Notes under the pieces: generated by a model
What the model was told of the DNA's origin: nothing
Database searches by the model: none
What the model saw: only the letters and a program-made list of their open reading frames with translations
DNA from: Synaphobranchus kaupii
Lineage: Eukaryota > Chordata > Actinopteri > Anguilliformes > Synaphobranchidae
Direction of reading: 5' to 3'
DNA: 64,000 nucleotides
NCBI GenBank assembly: GCA_029718625.1
Contig: CM056376.1
Span: forward strand, 122,928,767 to 122,992,766
Shown here: positions 10,288 through 25,555 of the stretch, piece after piece
Numbering within the stretch: position 1 is the stretch's first letter
Layout: each line of letters opens with the position of its first letter
Made by a program: the position numbers and the translations under genes

Positions 10288-12034
10288 CCTTTCACTACCG
10301 TGTGTCTAGGTGAGGTGTGGACTCATATCAGTGCTCCATACTACACCTTCTTGTTTCTCTCTTTGATAACTGGTTTTGTATGTGTTACAGCGCTCCCTAG
10401 ATGGATTGGCTTCTGGAATGAGTCCAAGTATGGGACCTCATCCTGTGGCATGGATGTGGGGTGGTTCTGTGCATCCCTAGGCCCCCAGAAATATGCAACT
10501 GAAGTTATAAGAGCAGTTGCTTGTGTGTTTGTGTGTAATACCCACATAGATTGAAAAAGCAGTGTTTTTTTTACAGAGCAATACACCACATGTAACTCTT
10601 AGGAAACAAGCCATTGAGAAAGATGGGATATACAAATGGTGCTTTGCTGTGGTGTAAGCACTCCTGCTTGCAGTTACGGCAAAGCAAGCAGATCTTCAAA
10701 AGTGCCATTCTTTTCAAAAAATTAATAGCTTGCAAGACCACTGAGTAGAGGCGGTCACAACACATGGAACTGTTAAACAATATAATTTGTCTGCAAGGAT
10801 TCTGAATCAAGAAACCTTATTTCTTTCAAAATAAACACAAATGAGCAGCATTAACTAAGACCTGCATTTTACTCTCAAATATAGGGCCACATGTTTGAAA
10901 ATTATAATTCTGTAATTCAGAATTGATTCCGTGATTAAATTGCGGATGCCTAATCTTTTCCCCACCTAACCATTATGCATTTTGACTTTCACTCTAACCG
11001 ATTCCTAATTCATTGTGATTACAGGGATGCACTGAACTGCTTCTGTAATTTTTGTCTCATTACCGTTTGAATTGTCTTTGTTTTCTGCACGCAGGTGGCA
11101 TTTTCATCAACCAGATGTCCCACAGTTTCAGCATTTAAGTCTCCTGTGTGATTGCCTCTATCAATCAACCAATCGAGCAAATACAACCATTTTCTAAAAT
11201 AAAAAGCCACAGGGCACGTCACATTAGTTACCCGGGCACTGATCCGATTGATTTGCAGGTCTTTGAATAAACATTCCGCACATGCATACATAATGTGGCC
11301 TTAGAGGGTAGTTCATCGAAGGTACCTAATTCAAACAGGAGATCAATTGGCAGGTTACACTTGGGAATTGCATTTGGTTTGTAATGAAAACCAGCACAAA
11401 CAGTAGATCCCCAGGACTCTGAGTGAACCTTGATTACATCCATTTAAATGTGAAGAGCACAAAGCATTCTATAGGCAACCAAGAGAAGGAAGTAAGAATG
11501 AAAGAGCTCTACACAAAAATTAAATCTGAACATGCACAGCAAGGCTGATTAATTGTTTTTGGCAACTTCTTAATGAACCTTTCCTTAAAGACCAACATAC
11601 CCCACCTTAGCTCTAATTTCTAATGGATTTAAAACGGAATGCACCGGTAAGGGGCACCGACAAAGAAAGGAAAACATCGGCTGCATGACACAACCCTTTA
11701 ATAGTAACAGTGCAAGAGTTTTCTGATTGGTTATTTATGCGTTGGCAATGCCTTCAGGTCAATGGAGGTGTTACCTCCTTACCTGCACCTTGCGCTGCAT
11801 CTGCTAGCGCCATTAAATTACGAATATTGATTCAAATGCAGACTTGTTTACCTGTCTTTAAAATGTGCCTGAAAAGCGAGGCATTGAGGAGGCTTGATGC
11901 ACTTTCGGCTGAACTTCATTCCCGCCTGCCGTTGCAGACATTGTCACTCCTCGGTTGTCAATTATCAAACCTGAAAAGTTATAATTTCTCAGTTTTTCGT
12001 GTCTCATGTTTGGTTTCAAATGCAGAGGTGCTGT
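10288..12034. other. Noncoding stretch with possible regulatory block
   Basis: No gene supported. The part from about 11540 to 12030 is less AT-rich and holds several homeobox-type TAAT and E-box CANNTG words. A 125-codon plus-strand frame (11710-12087) runs across the boundary of the piggyBac-like element and so is not a real gene. Confidence 0.45.
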
Positions 12035-12120
12035 TTAACCCTTGTGTGATGTTCGGGTCTGTGGGACCCGTTTTCAATGTTTACTAAAAGAAAAATTATA
12101 CAATTAATTATTATTTAATT

Positions 12121-12262
12121 TCAACCCTAATTTGGCACACCTGGTTCTACTAATTAGCAGCTCAATCAGATCTCTAGCTGTTGAATGATGTGTGCTTTGT
12201 TAGGGTTGGAGTGAAAACCTACCGGACGGTAGATCTCCAGGAACAGGGTTGGGCAGCCCTCA
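12121..12262. repeat. Nested truncated hairpin repeat
   Basis: The inner parts CCCTAATTTGGCACACC and GTGTGCTTTGTTAGGG are inverted relatives. The right arm continues through GTGAAAACCTACCGGACGG and ends at AGGGTTGGGCAGCCCT, while the matching outer left arm is absent. It looks like half of a common fish hairpin (foldback) repeat inserted in the piggyBac-like element. Confidence 0.6.
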
Positions 12263-12569
12263 TCTAAACATTCAATATTTTCTCGCACTCTACCCCAGCT
12301 ACAAAATTGGGGGAGGGACACAACAAATAAATAGCTTTGCATGTGTGGCTCCTTACAAGAATCGATCAGTATGGTAAAAATAATCTCTGCTCACCCTCAT
12401 GTGGTGTGTAGACCGGCATGAATTTGTGTTCAATGGGGCTGTATGTAAAATTTGTCATTCCAATTTGTTCAGTTCAAAGCAATAAACGTCAATAGTGAGG
12501 AAAACCTTGGTTCTTTTATATTTGTTCAAGATAAACATGACTTATTCCTCCCATGTTTTTTTGACAAAA

Positions 12570-12618
12570 ATCACATTTATCACAAAAAACGAATAGCACT
12601 TTTATTGATAAATGTGAT
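12570..12618. repeat. Perfect 12-bp stem hairpin
   Basis: ATCACATTTATC (12570-12581) and its exact reverse complement (12607-12618) around a 25-base loop, internal to the piggyBac-like element. Subterminal or internal hairpins are usual in such miniature elements. Confidence 0.8.
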
Positions 12619-12814
12619 CTAGCAGAGGTAAATGGCCAATATTAAATATATGCACTCTATATTGCTTGTAATTGAGATAAAGTCAATATCTGTCAAGTAT
12701 TTTTACATAAATTGTTATGGCTTTATTGTTTTAAAAACCCAATAATGTTCTGGGTCCACCGGACCCGCGAACACTAGTTGAGTAACAAAAACATGAACAC
12801 CACACAAGGGATAA

Positions 12815-14074
12815 AGAGGTTTGTCTATATGAGATGACGTAATAATGATAACGTCATAACTTATCCGTTTATGCTTGTCATCCGAGTGCCCAAGCGATTG
12901 GAGAATGAGGACGGGACACTGCTCTCCTGTCACTATACAGAATGAATGATCGGTACCCCTAGAATCTGTCCCAACCATGTTGTCACGGATCAATTTGAAC
13001 TGCAATTGATGCTCTTGTGAAAGCAAATGTCCAGATATCATCTTACGTGTTAGGAAATTGCTGCAAACTGGTTTTGACAACTTGATCTAATTCATCATCG
13101 GCGACTTTGGTGAGCAGATATATTTTTGACAGCTACAAAAAAAAAAAAAAAACGGTTCGACCCGGCAATCTGCGCAGCGGCATAGCCACGCTCGGTGAAT
13201 GCTTCCAAGTTCTCCTCGGAATATTTCAAATGGTCTGCCAGCGCAAACGCATCAATCAATAGAGGAAAGGGGGAAAATACTGACATTATAGCTTTTTCTG
13301 TGACATTAAGTAGGGCTTCAGAGACTCTCTAAAACCTGGCTTTTATATCAATTCCAATGAATTTCAAATTTCAGGAAAAAGAATAATATGAATAAGCCAA
13401 GTATAACATTTTTCGACATTCATGCGATCATAGAGGCAGCTTCTGCAAGGCGGTACTTCACGTGAAATGGATGTGTGTTTTCCTTGGGCCTCAGCCTTTC
13501 TGCATAGAATATATAGATGAGGCTTCATCACAGGAATGTGTCTCAGCATTCACTGCAGACGTTGAGCAGGTGAGATAACCGGCTTTATGCGGGAGGTACA
13601 GCATATCATTTTATATCTAGTTGAATATATCGTAAGGACCATGGGCTTTGAATTCCAGGCACAGTGCATTAGTACATTCCACTGTATCACAGGGTATTGA
13701 TTGTCCGAAAAGATCTGCTACACAAAACACAATCTGAGATTACCAACGCGAGTCTGGAATGCTAATACAACCTATATGAATAGAACTTGCCTTCTTTAAA
13801 AGGCTAAATATTAACACGGTGAGTTTTTAAATCTATATGCATACCCTCTAATGAGGAAATCTTCTGATTTGGCCATGTTTTGATCTGGTATGAAGTGCAA
13901 TTGAAATGTATGTAAGAAAGGAAGAAGGTAAAACATTACAAAAAAGTAATTATTATTTTATTGTTTTCATAATAACAGAGACATATGGGGTGACTCGAGC
14001 ACAGTCTAAATAATAGAGAACAATCTTTTTCCATTTATAACTAATCACATTATGGATATTGAAAAGAGGTGCTT
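12815..14074. other. Noncoding stretch
   Basis: Contains a poly(A) run at about 13136-13152 followed by an unusually CpG-rich short piece (13153-13215). No tRNA fold or gene was recognised. Confidence 0.5.
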
Positions 14075-14290
14075 TCAAACAGGTGTGGTTCCTGAGTTAA
14101 TTAAGCAATGAGCATCCCAGCTTGCTCACCTTTGCATATAAAAATGGTGGCCAGGCCTAGTTCTCATCTTTTATTTTTTTATTTTGTTACAATTTCTATA
14201 AGTGGTCTCAGTAAATTTGAAAGAGGGGTGGTTATTGGTGCATTTCACAAGAAACAGTGGTTAAGCTGATGTTGGCATGCATGTCTGAGG
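14075..14290 (+). mobile_element. Possible Tc1/mariner-like fragment
   Basis: The opening AGGTGTGGTTCCTGAGTTAA and the segment encoding roughly LSKFERGVVIGAFH resemble, from memory, the leader and first helix-turn-helix of one fish Tc1-like family (intact members read SxFERGxIVG). Later codons are frameshifted. There is no clear terminal repeat on either side. Confidence 0.4.
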
Positions 14291-15172
14291 GAATGTCTGA
14301 CCTTATCAACTATGGGCAACTCTGGTTGAAAGTGTATATACCTTGACTGCAATATCGGTGTATTGATTCAAGATTCAAGGCAAAAACAATGAGCAGCTCT
14401 GAATCCGTTGACTCAGGCAGTTTAATTGAGAAGAGTCTGAACTTTACAGAGCGATACTATGATTTGTTTCCATTTTTGCCAGTTCCCTGTAGCCTGTAGG
14501 CAGCGACAGAACACCATTGAAGGCACGCTGGTCTCGCAAGGGAGAAGGAACTCTACTGAAACAAATTGCTGTTTGATTAAAATACATGTGGGATCTCAGA
14601 CGTTTTTAATAGGAAAACAAATATTTGTAAGCTGGCTTTCTGGTTATAAGGTATGTGCCTGGCTCAATGTAATAGACTTTAATTACAGTACATCCTAGAG
14701 AAAATCTCAGTTTAGTGGTATGAAATATATTATTTATTGTATTTGTTTGGGGGCTCTGCCCAGGATATGTTTTAGCTTGAGACTGGAACTAGATTAAAAG
14801 GTTAGACCACCACAGAAGACCCAGTTCAAGATCCAAAAACAAAATAATTTCACATAACACTGTAGCCACTAAGGCTTTCCTGACAGAAGACCAAATTCAA
14901 CATCCATTGTTTCCATATGGAAACCACATGATTTTGAACTGGTTTTATTTTTCAATAAAACCCCATTACACATTCCATCATGGCCCATTCAGATCAAATG
15001 ACACATTTGTTCTATATGTGCAAAACCCATGCCATTTCTTTCGGAATAATTATTAAAAAAACTTTATTTTTATGAGCCTGATTTGAAAATCAAACAGAAC
15101 ATGGCACAACTGGTCAGGGCTTTTTGGTTTTTAAAATGTAGACTAGACTACAATTTAAAAACCAGTTTAAAA

Positions 15173-15182
15173 GGGGGGGGGG
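15173..15182. repeat. Poly(G) run, 10 bases
   Basis: Uninterrupted G10. Confidence 0.95.
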
Positions 15183-16342
15183 TGATAACAGGGCATTGCT
15201 GTACAAGAGCGTGTGTGCTCACTCAACCTACCCTGTATAAATAAAAGGTAAATAAAGCCACCAATTTATTTATTAGTTAAATGATTTATTAATGTATTCA
15301 TTTTATTCATTTTTAATTAACTACTAATAAGAAACCACTTCTGCCAACTAGTTTCCCAACAAAGTACTTCTGGACTTCTGAACAGTGCTTCTGAACACTG
15401 CACAGTATTCCAATAAGAACAAAGCCTGTGTTTCGAGGTTTGACAAAGTGAAAGTCAGTGCAAGGACTAAACGGAATTGTGTGCATTGTTAGTTATCTCT
15501 TCAAATTGGAAGCTGGATTTCTGTGGGGCTCTGGATAAGCTCTGTGGTTTATATTGAGGGAAAATACACTAATACTCTTTTCTAAATGTTTTCTGGACAA
15601 TCCCTTGTAAAAACATGGTATAACGTGCATTTTGATTTATTGGGCGATTGATCTAGTAATTCTCACAACACATGCATTTAAAAAATATTGCAAACCCCCA
15701 ACCCCCACTGTACCCTCGTGTAAGCCCCAACCCCCACCACCAGCAGATGTCCCTTGTCCTCAGGTGGCTGTGTAGAGCAGGCTTGAACACACAACTTAGG
15801 ACCTCACCTCCCATTCCTTGTGTCTGTCAAACCTTATAATTCTTTGGGGCGGGGGGGGTTATGACTCAGTTCATCTTATCCAGTCGCTAATTATTGTCAC
15901 GATGACTGGCAAAATTAATTTGATTATGGCAGAGACATTAAAGATCAATAAAGTGCTCAATATCTATAGCAAGCATGAGAGGGAGGGTATAATACTGGAT
16001 ATCTTAGAAAATGGCAGTTGTCCATGCTAGTTCACAATTGGCAACATATAACAGCCAACTAAGCCTATATCCCTTCTCATGCTTCTTATAAAATGCTTCT
16101 GATATCACTAGTGATAATCACTGGTGACGACACAACAGATGTTATTGATCTTTTTTTTTGTTTTTCCATGTGTGATTAGTAACGCATTTTCATCAAATTA
16201 TACCAAAAAAATGGCTTTGAAGTCTCTGAGAATGTTATCTCCCGGTTTTAAATTCTTGGTTCTCTACCAACAAATGCAATGACTCACACCTCGTGAATGC
16301 TTTCAGAGAGTGAAAGTTGAGGTTCCTTCCCAGACTTTTAAT

Positions 16343-16364
16343 TTTATTTATTTATTTATTTATT
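16343..16364. repeat. (TTTA)n microsatellite
   Basis: About five tandem TTTA units. Confidence 0.9.
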
Positions 16365-17651
16365 GTGTTTAATTAATTAGCTGTCTACTAATACCACATG
16401 CGGAGCATATCCTGTTTTGCCATGGCAAAACCAAAATCCATTTTCAGTGTGTGAGACCAGAACTGCTTTCTTCTCCTACTTCTACTTCACCCTCTCTTCT
16501 GTCGCGTAGGGATTTGGACCAAACAAAATCAATTAAGCAATGATTAGGAGAGATCAATATGAATTATTTAATGATCTAATATTGTTTGATTTCCCTCAGG
16601 AGCCTAAGTTTTACTTTTTCTGATTCCACTCATTCACCTCACCAGATAAACAACTCACCACCATTGTAATGTTGTTTCCTGTTGCTAGACAAACCATACA
16701 CAGTTTCACAGAGCAACATCCTGCTTAGTCTGACAGCAAGTTTTACTACAACGCCAGAGTCTGTTGTAAATATGTTTCTATGGTGCTAGTTATGTTCAGA
16801 GTGAGCATATGTGCTTTAATCAGCATGGTTCCGAGTTCAGGCGTAACACCACAGGTTGTAAAGACTAACCAGATGGTCTCATCCCACATTCTACCCATCC
16901 TCCCTTTTTATTAGCTGCAGGACATTCCAGTTGGTAGCCATCTTGGCAGCTTACTTCTGAACATACATTGCAACTGTATTGTACTTAGTCATGCCTCTTC
17001 ATATATTTCTAGCAACAACAGAAGGCAGACAACTTCATTTACATGTTAGTTTGTCAATTTGACATTTGTTTTAATGTTAAGAGCACAGACTGTATATCGA
17101 CTCTATACATAGGTCTATAGCTATGATATTTGGGGAAATATTTGCTTAAATTGTATTCCTCAAGGGTCTTTGGGTTAAAGGCAGACTACCTCTGCATGGT
17201 TACATGGCATATGTACTGCTCCATCTAGTTTATAAACTTTTGCAATTATTGAAGTGAAAAATATTTACATTTTCAATTTGATGTGTACTTCCTGTACATT
17301 GACATGACTGAATAATGAGACAGAAATTATAACTGTTGTCCCATGCTATCATTTCTACCCATGCTTGGCTGATAAATATACGTAATTTATACCCATACTT
17401 GCCTGATACAGCCAAACATCTGGCTCAATCACATATTAAAACACAACTAGTGAGTAAATTAATTTACTGATTACAGGAAATTATTTGATGACCCACAAGT
17501 CTGAATGCTATTCACATACTGGAAGATTTAATGTAACTGGTAATCTCCTGACCTGTTCACAAGAAAACAGCATAACACCTTTGGTTTTCTAGTGGAAGTT
17601 GTGTATTTATATAGACATGATTGTGTGACAAAAAAACATTATCTTTGCATA

Positions 17652-19032
<1,381 letters not shown>

Positions 19033-19034
19033 AA

Positions 19035-20182
19035 TCTTTATTCCATCTCCAATCAATTGTGTATTAAAGTATATTTTTTGATTACGCTTTGATAACATGA
19101 AACACCCAGTGGTATTTTACATCAGTGGAAAAAAACATTTCTAAAAATAAAACTTTTTAAATATAATATTCAAAGTTAAGGGGATACTTGCTGCAGTTGC
19201 AATCCAATCTGGCTTCAAAACACTGCTGTGTCCTTCAGAAAAGTAAACTGGATTATAAAGTGATGGACTAAATTGTTAAGTGATGGGACTCTTTATAATT
19301 GGTACCTTTTCGGCCACGTGAAAAACATAATTCCATCTGAAACAACAGGGTTGCTTATATAAACATTTAAATGAATTACTACTTAAAATCCCCATAAATG
19401 TCACTGCATGTGCTTGCACAATGTTACCACATGCATATGTACGTATATGTATGTGTGTGTTTGTGTGGATGTGTGCATGTACATATGCCTACAATTTCCC
19501 CCAGATATGTTATTTAGGCTCAAGTGTCAGAATTTCAATGGAAGAAGGGTGAACAAGGCATCAGCTCAATCTATATACAAACAAACAGGAGCACATCCGT
19601 GACAAATTCAGGACTCTGTCATGCGAGTCACTTTTACTTAGTGATCCAAGTCTAAGCTTTTCCCTGGTTGTCACTCCGAGGTTGCAGTCAATGCCTCAAG
19701 CCTCAGAGGCAGTGGCATCAGACAAGAGCTGCTTTCAGGAGAGAACGCCAGATTAGGAAACAAAGGACCGGATAGGGCCATGTGTGTTGTGGAGCCCATT
19801 TCCCAAATAGCAAAGAGCATGCCTAGTCCAGAAAATAAAGAATGAATAAAAAAATAAAAAAACACATTTCACAAATGCAATATCCAAGTGTCGTTTCAGC
19901 AGGAAGGGATGAGTGTGTACTCATTATCACAGTTGGTCACAATAGCAGAAGCAAGCAGATGGTGTGCCGTGCTTGGGGGTGTGAGTTCTGGACACAGTTA
20001 TTGCAGTATTGCTTGCATCCGTGCAGTTCAGTATATTTTCATCTATTGACAAACGGCGCTTTATAGTGTCGGACATTTGTTTGATTCCTGTTGTCATGCA
20101 CATGTTTCTGGTTTTGCAGGAATGTATGATGCATACAAGTACATCAGCTGTGAGGATGCCCTCAAAAGGGAAGACAAACCTC
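19035..20182. other. Noncoding stretch
   Basis: No supported gene. A short TG/TATG-rich patch lies near 19435-19480. Confidence 0.55.
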
Positions 20183-20213
20183 TCACACACACGCACACGC
20201 ATACACACATGCA

Positions 20214-20266
<53 letters not shown>
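20183..20266. repeat. (CA)n microsatellite
   Basis: Imperfect CA/CG start, then an uninterrupted AC tract to 20266. It creates artificial Thr/His and Cys/Val open frames. Confidence 0.97.
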
Positions 20267-20268
<2 letters not shown>

Positions 20269-22858
20269 TACTGTATATTATCAGTAATCTAAACATTAAT
20301 GTAATATCAATGTTTGAACATTGTTAAAATGTTACCATCACCCATATGAACTGTGTCACAGGAAGATAATAAATTAAGTTTCATATTTTGCAAGTGATGC
20401 TGGTATTGACATTTAGGATTAGTGTTATCTCTGTTATTGTTATTATTTTTTTGATATCTAAGCATGCATTATCAGTACACATATTCAGCCTTATCAGTTT
20501 GCACTTGTAAGTAAACTTGTAAGTTAAAGTTTTAGTCATTTATTTTTAAGCTCTAGGAGACGCTTAAAAACAGATTGGCAGGAGCCATTTTAGTCTGTGA
20601 GGGGAAGAAAAGCAGATTCAGATTTATCTTGCGGCTATTGTCATGCAGCCGTTCATATCCTTAATTTGATTTGCGACAAGTTTATAATATTGGAATGAAA
20701 AGCGCTGGTGAAATTTGATCAAAGTGTTCTCGTTTGACTGCAATTTAATGTGGATTCAAGCTTTAACTTACAATAACATTAAGATAGTATTTAGAAATTG
20801 GATATGGACCCATGGTTTGTCTTAGAAGCTACACTTTCATTTGTCTTGATTAAATAACACGCTACAACAAATTATAATTAAATGCAATTATTGTATTCCC
20901 TGCCAGGTACAATCTCTGGAAAGAGATTGCACATGGCACGGATGTTGCTTCAGTCCTTTGCTGTAGCAGTTTATTTATTATTGAAATCTGTAAGGAAATA
21001 TGGCTTAGCACAATCTTTGTTTGGCCCTCAAAGAAGAGATAAGAACCCAATCGACTGCTGGAGTTACGATCACAATGTCATGTACTGACACGTATTATTT
21101 AGATTTTTGAGGGCGCGGGTCTTGAATTTGATCTGAATTTTTACCAGTAATCTGATTAGGATTTAGAGATGTGACTGAGTTCTGTAGAGTGTGCTTATTT
21201 CACAGTCCAAAGATAGATGGTAGCATAGATCAAGCACTGGAAAAGTTAACTTCTTGGAACTTTAAGGACATGCCTTGTAATGTTCTATACATAGAAAATG
21301 GTTTGTGTGTTTGTTTGCATTTTTTTTTTAAACCTCCAGCAGTTCCACCCATTACTCTTTTTTTCTTTTTTTTTTGAAGCAAAGCTATATTAAATCCTTT
21401 TTTGTGAAGCAGGAGCGTAAATGCTGAAGACCTTTTTTTTTATTCTTCTGCTGTTTCTCTGGAAAGCCACAGGAAAGGACTTTCATCAAAAGGAAAGACA
21501 TTCTGCTTCTTGTGGTAGATGAATTCCTACCCCGGGTGGTTGCAATAAAATATTCATCTGGCTGAGCCTTTTAAGATTTCTTCGAGTTAAGTATCAATTT
21601 AAGGACCTTTAGATCTCCTTTCCGAGCCATTCACAGCTTCGCCTGGTGGAATTGGGGCTGGGGGAGGCATAAGAGAAGGGGGCGAAAAGGTAGAACTGGG
21701 AAACATGCAATGCAAATGGAGGAATTCAATTGTAACTCAGATGGGGAAAAGGATGGTGTGGGGAGACGTAAAGTTTCTATACAGTGTTAACAGATAAGGC
21801 CGTTTTTTTCCCTCTTCTTCTTTTGAGGGCTTGCATTTTTATTTTATTTTATTTTTTATGCTTTTTTGATCTGGCTATGACATATAAAATATGATAAAAC
21901 ATCCCAGAGAGCCTTCTTTTGAAGCAGTTATTACTTTGTGAACCAATAAGATGTGTGGCAGAGCAATATCCACAGTTGTCAGTCATTCAGCCATGAAAGG
22001 ATACTTCGTAGAAGACGCCGTTCTTTGAACTTGTCACGTTGCTTTTCTCCAGTGATCGCTGATCGTTCAACTCTAATTGGCCCGGATGCCTTGCGTAACC
22101 AACGGGAGTCGGTCTGAGAAGGGTGTTTCCCGTCATTGACGCTGTCGATCAGTGCAAGGCGGTCAGTGAATTTAGATTTTCTCCAAGCGCCACCCTTTGT
22201 TCTGTCATTTACAAAATTCACGTCAGAATTATTTTCCCCCCTAGTTTATGACCCCCCTAAAATGGAGGGAAAAAAAGATAGACTAGAGACATCTAACCTG
22301 CCAGTCCTAGAAACAGAATTAAGTGGCATAAAGTGCATTAAGAGGCTCTGTAAATGCACAGAGGAGGTATCCAGGGCTGACTTGATACAGCTGTTGTTCA
22401 TACGATACAATTCAATACTATTTATTAAAAAAAACAAACAAGCCTATATATCAAATGTTAAGTTCCAAGTATATGTTTTTTTTTATTATTTAACCACAGA
22501 AGGAACCTTTGTTTGGTTTGTTTATAAATTACGAATCCCATGAATCCCTATAGAGAAATGTATTTGTTACCTTGACTTTGACAAGAGCGCTGAGACACAA
22601 TTAAGAGAAGGTTCCAGAACGTATTTCATTATGTACGTGTGATGTGTAGCTACCAAACTAATGATCTCTCTCATAGTGACAAGCCAGGCATGTCCCAGTG
22701 ATATGATTGATGAGGGTTCAACTCCGTGCTGAACATGATAGACCACCTGCAAATGAATAAGTAATAAATAAAATAGGTGGCTGTTTTTCTTTCTTCACTA
22801 TGCTATGTAGCTTGTCCCTTATTGACCGTTATTGTCCCTTTGGCCTGCAAATACTGTA
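20267..22858. other. Noncoding stretch, candidate regulatory blocks
   Basis: No gene supported. The parts about 20540-20770 and 21590-22220 are compositionally complex, lack repeat structure and carry TAAT-, CAATTA- and TGACAG-like words. That is the look of conserved noncoding elements, though untestable without alignment. Confidence 0.4.
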
Positions 22859-22876
22859 GGGGGGGGGGGGGGGGGG
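22859..22876. repeat. Poly(G) run, 18 bases
   Basis: Uninterrupted G18. Confidence 0.95.
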
Positions 22877-25193
22877 TCCCTGGCCAGGAAATGGCTATAT
22901 CTGAAAAATATAAGATGTTTTGTTTTTTTTGTAATATACGTAACCCTTTTTTGCTTATGATGGGGGTCCCCTATAGGGGATACCTTTGAGATTGGGTGAG
23001 GGGTCCTCCCTGCTGTAGTGTATATCAATGCAATACCCTAATTTTTGAGTTAGTAGCTCAATTCCCATCTTAACTTGATCTTCTAACTTTTCATTTGAAA
23101 AAAGAAAATGTGGAATACATAAATTTCTCACACATTCTACATCACCTGTTACAGAGATTACCACAAGTAGGTTTCTGCATTTAACACATAACGTATGATA
23201 TATTATATCATCATGCTTTCTAGTACAGTATAGTCTGGTGTACAAAATCACAAAATGGACATTAATTAGTACCAACGTGTGTATTAGTTCACAACAGATC
23301 TATTTTCAGTGGTTGAGCGCTTCATTATTCTCCACACACCACCCATGGTAAAAAAGTCAGGGGAGAAAATAAAATTAAATCACAAATCAAATGTTGTGGG
23401 AAAAAAAGTAATCTGAGAAGCTTGTGGCCCAGGGATAGATCATGTCTATTTTCCTTGCCTGTCATGGTGAACTCTGCATCCATGTATGTTAAAAACCTTG
23501 TTTACAGTTCCCCCTAACGCCCCCCTTCAAGTGCAAAGCAGTGATGCGCCACTGACAACACACTTTTTGAAGTCAAAACAACTTAAAAGGCACATTTATT
23601 TGGGGGGGCGGGGGAGACTAAAGATCTAAACCCTGTCTCGGTGATGTTAGGGAAACGGAGGCCCTAGAAAAGGGAAGTAGTTATGTGCCATCATCATCAT
23701 CCGTTTCCGACAGAAGTGACAGTTTGCCCAGCGCAGAGTGGAAGCCTTGCTGTTGCCTGCCATAAGGCTTCACAGCGCATCTCCATCATGCTACAGAAAG
23801 TCTACCTGAAGGGACTCCACTTCCCTTTAATGAGGAACTCAAAAGAAAGTTCAAATAGATGTAACCACTGGCGGGAGAAACAAGCATGTACTGTGCCAGC
23901 CTGCTTTTTCCCTCGGCAAGTTGGAAATACTTACCAAAGCAACAGCAAAAGAAAGTGTAGTATTATTGAGTACAGAGTGTTGTGGCAAGGAAGGTCTTAA
24001 CAGGGCTCTTCTGTGATCAGAAATAACAATAGAGATCAATGATTATGCCTGGGTGACTCATCCTAATTAATTTTAAAACCCTTTTGCTAAAAGCCCATCA
24101 CAAAACTGACATGCAGTTTCTCATTAACCTCAATAATGAATTTAAGCATGGTTAGTTCTGGTAGCTTCTGAAATTCATAATAAAATATAAGAAGATACAG
24201 TACAGTGGTTCGGAGGTTCAAAAAATCGGAACATTTTGAGATCAATAGATGAAAGGCAATAAAATGGATTTTATCTATTGAAAGTTGTTTCTATTGAAAG
24301 GTACAGTACAATGTGGGTAGCTGGGCCTCAGCTAGTATGCAGAGCCAGTTCTCTTGGGGTAGGGCAGAATTCAACTACAGGCCCAAGGGTATCTACAGAC
24401 AATAATAGCCAAAGGGAAAAAAAAAAAAGAATGTCAGCGATTTCCTCTGGGAGCGGCAAAATGGCTGTAAAGGATGATGCTGATTATGATGAATATATAT
24501 TTTTAGCAATGGAATCTGTATGATTTTAAACCCAGAGGAAGAAGCTGACCGCCTGTTCGTTCTCTGTTCTGCTTCTTTTTTTTTTAAAACCTGTGAAGCC
24601 AGCTGCGGAGACAAAGTTACAGCATTAAATAACTCTTGACCGTAGCCACTTGACCCCCACATCCCCTGTGGCTGCAAGTACTGTATTGCACTTCAAAGGA
24701 GCCTTTTGTGCTTTATTATAGTGCCAACAATATATCTGCAGTGAAACATTTTTTTTTCAATAAAGCTGATGTAATGTTGGTAGTTAGGGTAGTTAAGGAG
24801 CAAGATTTACATTGTGGTTACGGCTGAGGGCGCGAGGATGTTCGCCGATAGTCTGCTGCAGGTGTCAGATCTGTCCAAGCTTTGTCGTCGCTTCCAAAAG
24901 GGCACTCCTCTGTGAAATTTATCACGTCTCGCGTCTCGGGGCTGATTAACTGGACTGACCTGTGTCAGCGCTGGCCAGGGTAGTTATTTAACGTTCCTCA
25001 TCAGCGCAGAGATCTATAGGTAATTACTCACGGACGGAGCCACAGAGGGGAGACGAGGTCTTTTGTCGCCGCGCCGAAGTTGAGGCCTGCACCTCCCAGC
25101 TGTTCTTCTGCAGCCTGCAGGAAACACAATTCGTCTTAAAAACAGACATGAATCAACTGGGGCGGCCACGGATGAAGGAGGAGAGGGAGCGAA
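22877..25193. other. Noncoding stretch
   Basis: No supported gene. The part about 24780-25150 is CpG-containing and complex, a candidate regulatory block. Confidence 0.45.
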
Positions 25194-25223
25194 GGGGGGG
25201 GGGGGGGCGGGGGGGGGGGGGGG
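25194..25223. repeat. Poly(G) run interrupted once
   Basis: G14, one C, then G15. Potential G-quadruplex on the plus strand. Confidence 0.95.
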
Positions 25224-25555
25224 CTGGCAAATGTCCCACTAACGTCCCTCTAAAACCTTTCAGGGGCGGACCCACCGATATTCTATCTGTCAAAAACGAA
25301 CAAACTGATAGACATCGGAGGGGGTGAAAGACTAGCCATCCATTTTATGTGCTGCTGGTCAGAAGTTGAAAGGAGCAAAACCACAGTATACTGTATGTCT
25401 GTCTGTTTGCTAGTCAATTACAAGCTGGTCCTTGCTACATGAAACACGTTTTGATGGGTTTCTGTAATCAAACCTCCCACGGGAGCACCTGTCTCACACT
25501 TTGTTCCGACTGTTTTATTTTAAAGTAAGTACGCTCTTATAATTAGACTCTTAAT

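Larger units (their letters stand above)
12039..12810. mobile_element. piggyBac-like nonautonomous element (772 bp)
   Basis: Left end CCCTTGTGTGATGTTC; right end GAACACCACACAAGGG, whose reverse is CCCTTGTGTGGTGTTC, a 15 of 16 match. The left flank is TTAA (12035-12038) and the right flank ATAA (12811-12814), fitting a TTAA target with one later substitution. Each end carries a GGGTC...GACCC palindrome just inside the inverted repeat (12055-12069 and 12752-12766). No transposase frame. A separate hairpin-type repeat is nested at 12121-12262. Confidence 0.8.
14291..17649. other. Noncoding stretch
   Basis: No gene supported. Holds short G runs (15173-15182, 15851-15858) and a (TTTA)n tract near 16343-16364. 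Open frames of 70-79 codons have no domain. Confidence 0.55.

Noticed and set aside
11710..12087. 125-codon plus-strand frame
   Set aside because: Runs from unique DNA into the piggyBac-like terminus, so it cannot be an evolved gene.
13136..13215. Poly(A) followed by a GGTTCGACCCGG-like word that might be a processed RNA gene
   Set aside because: Order is wrong for a retroposed tRNA tail, and no cloverleaf or SINE core is visible.
20009..20292. Thr-His and His-rich frames
   Set aside because: Created by the CA microsatellite.
22136..22543. 135-codon plus-strand frame
   Set aside because: Composition is noncoding-like with a poly-Lys/Asn stretch; overlapping frames occur on the other strand; no domain.
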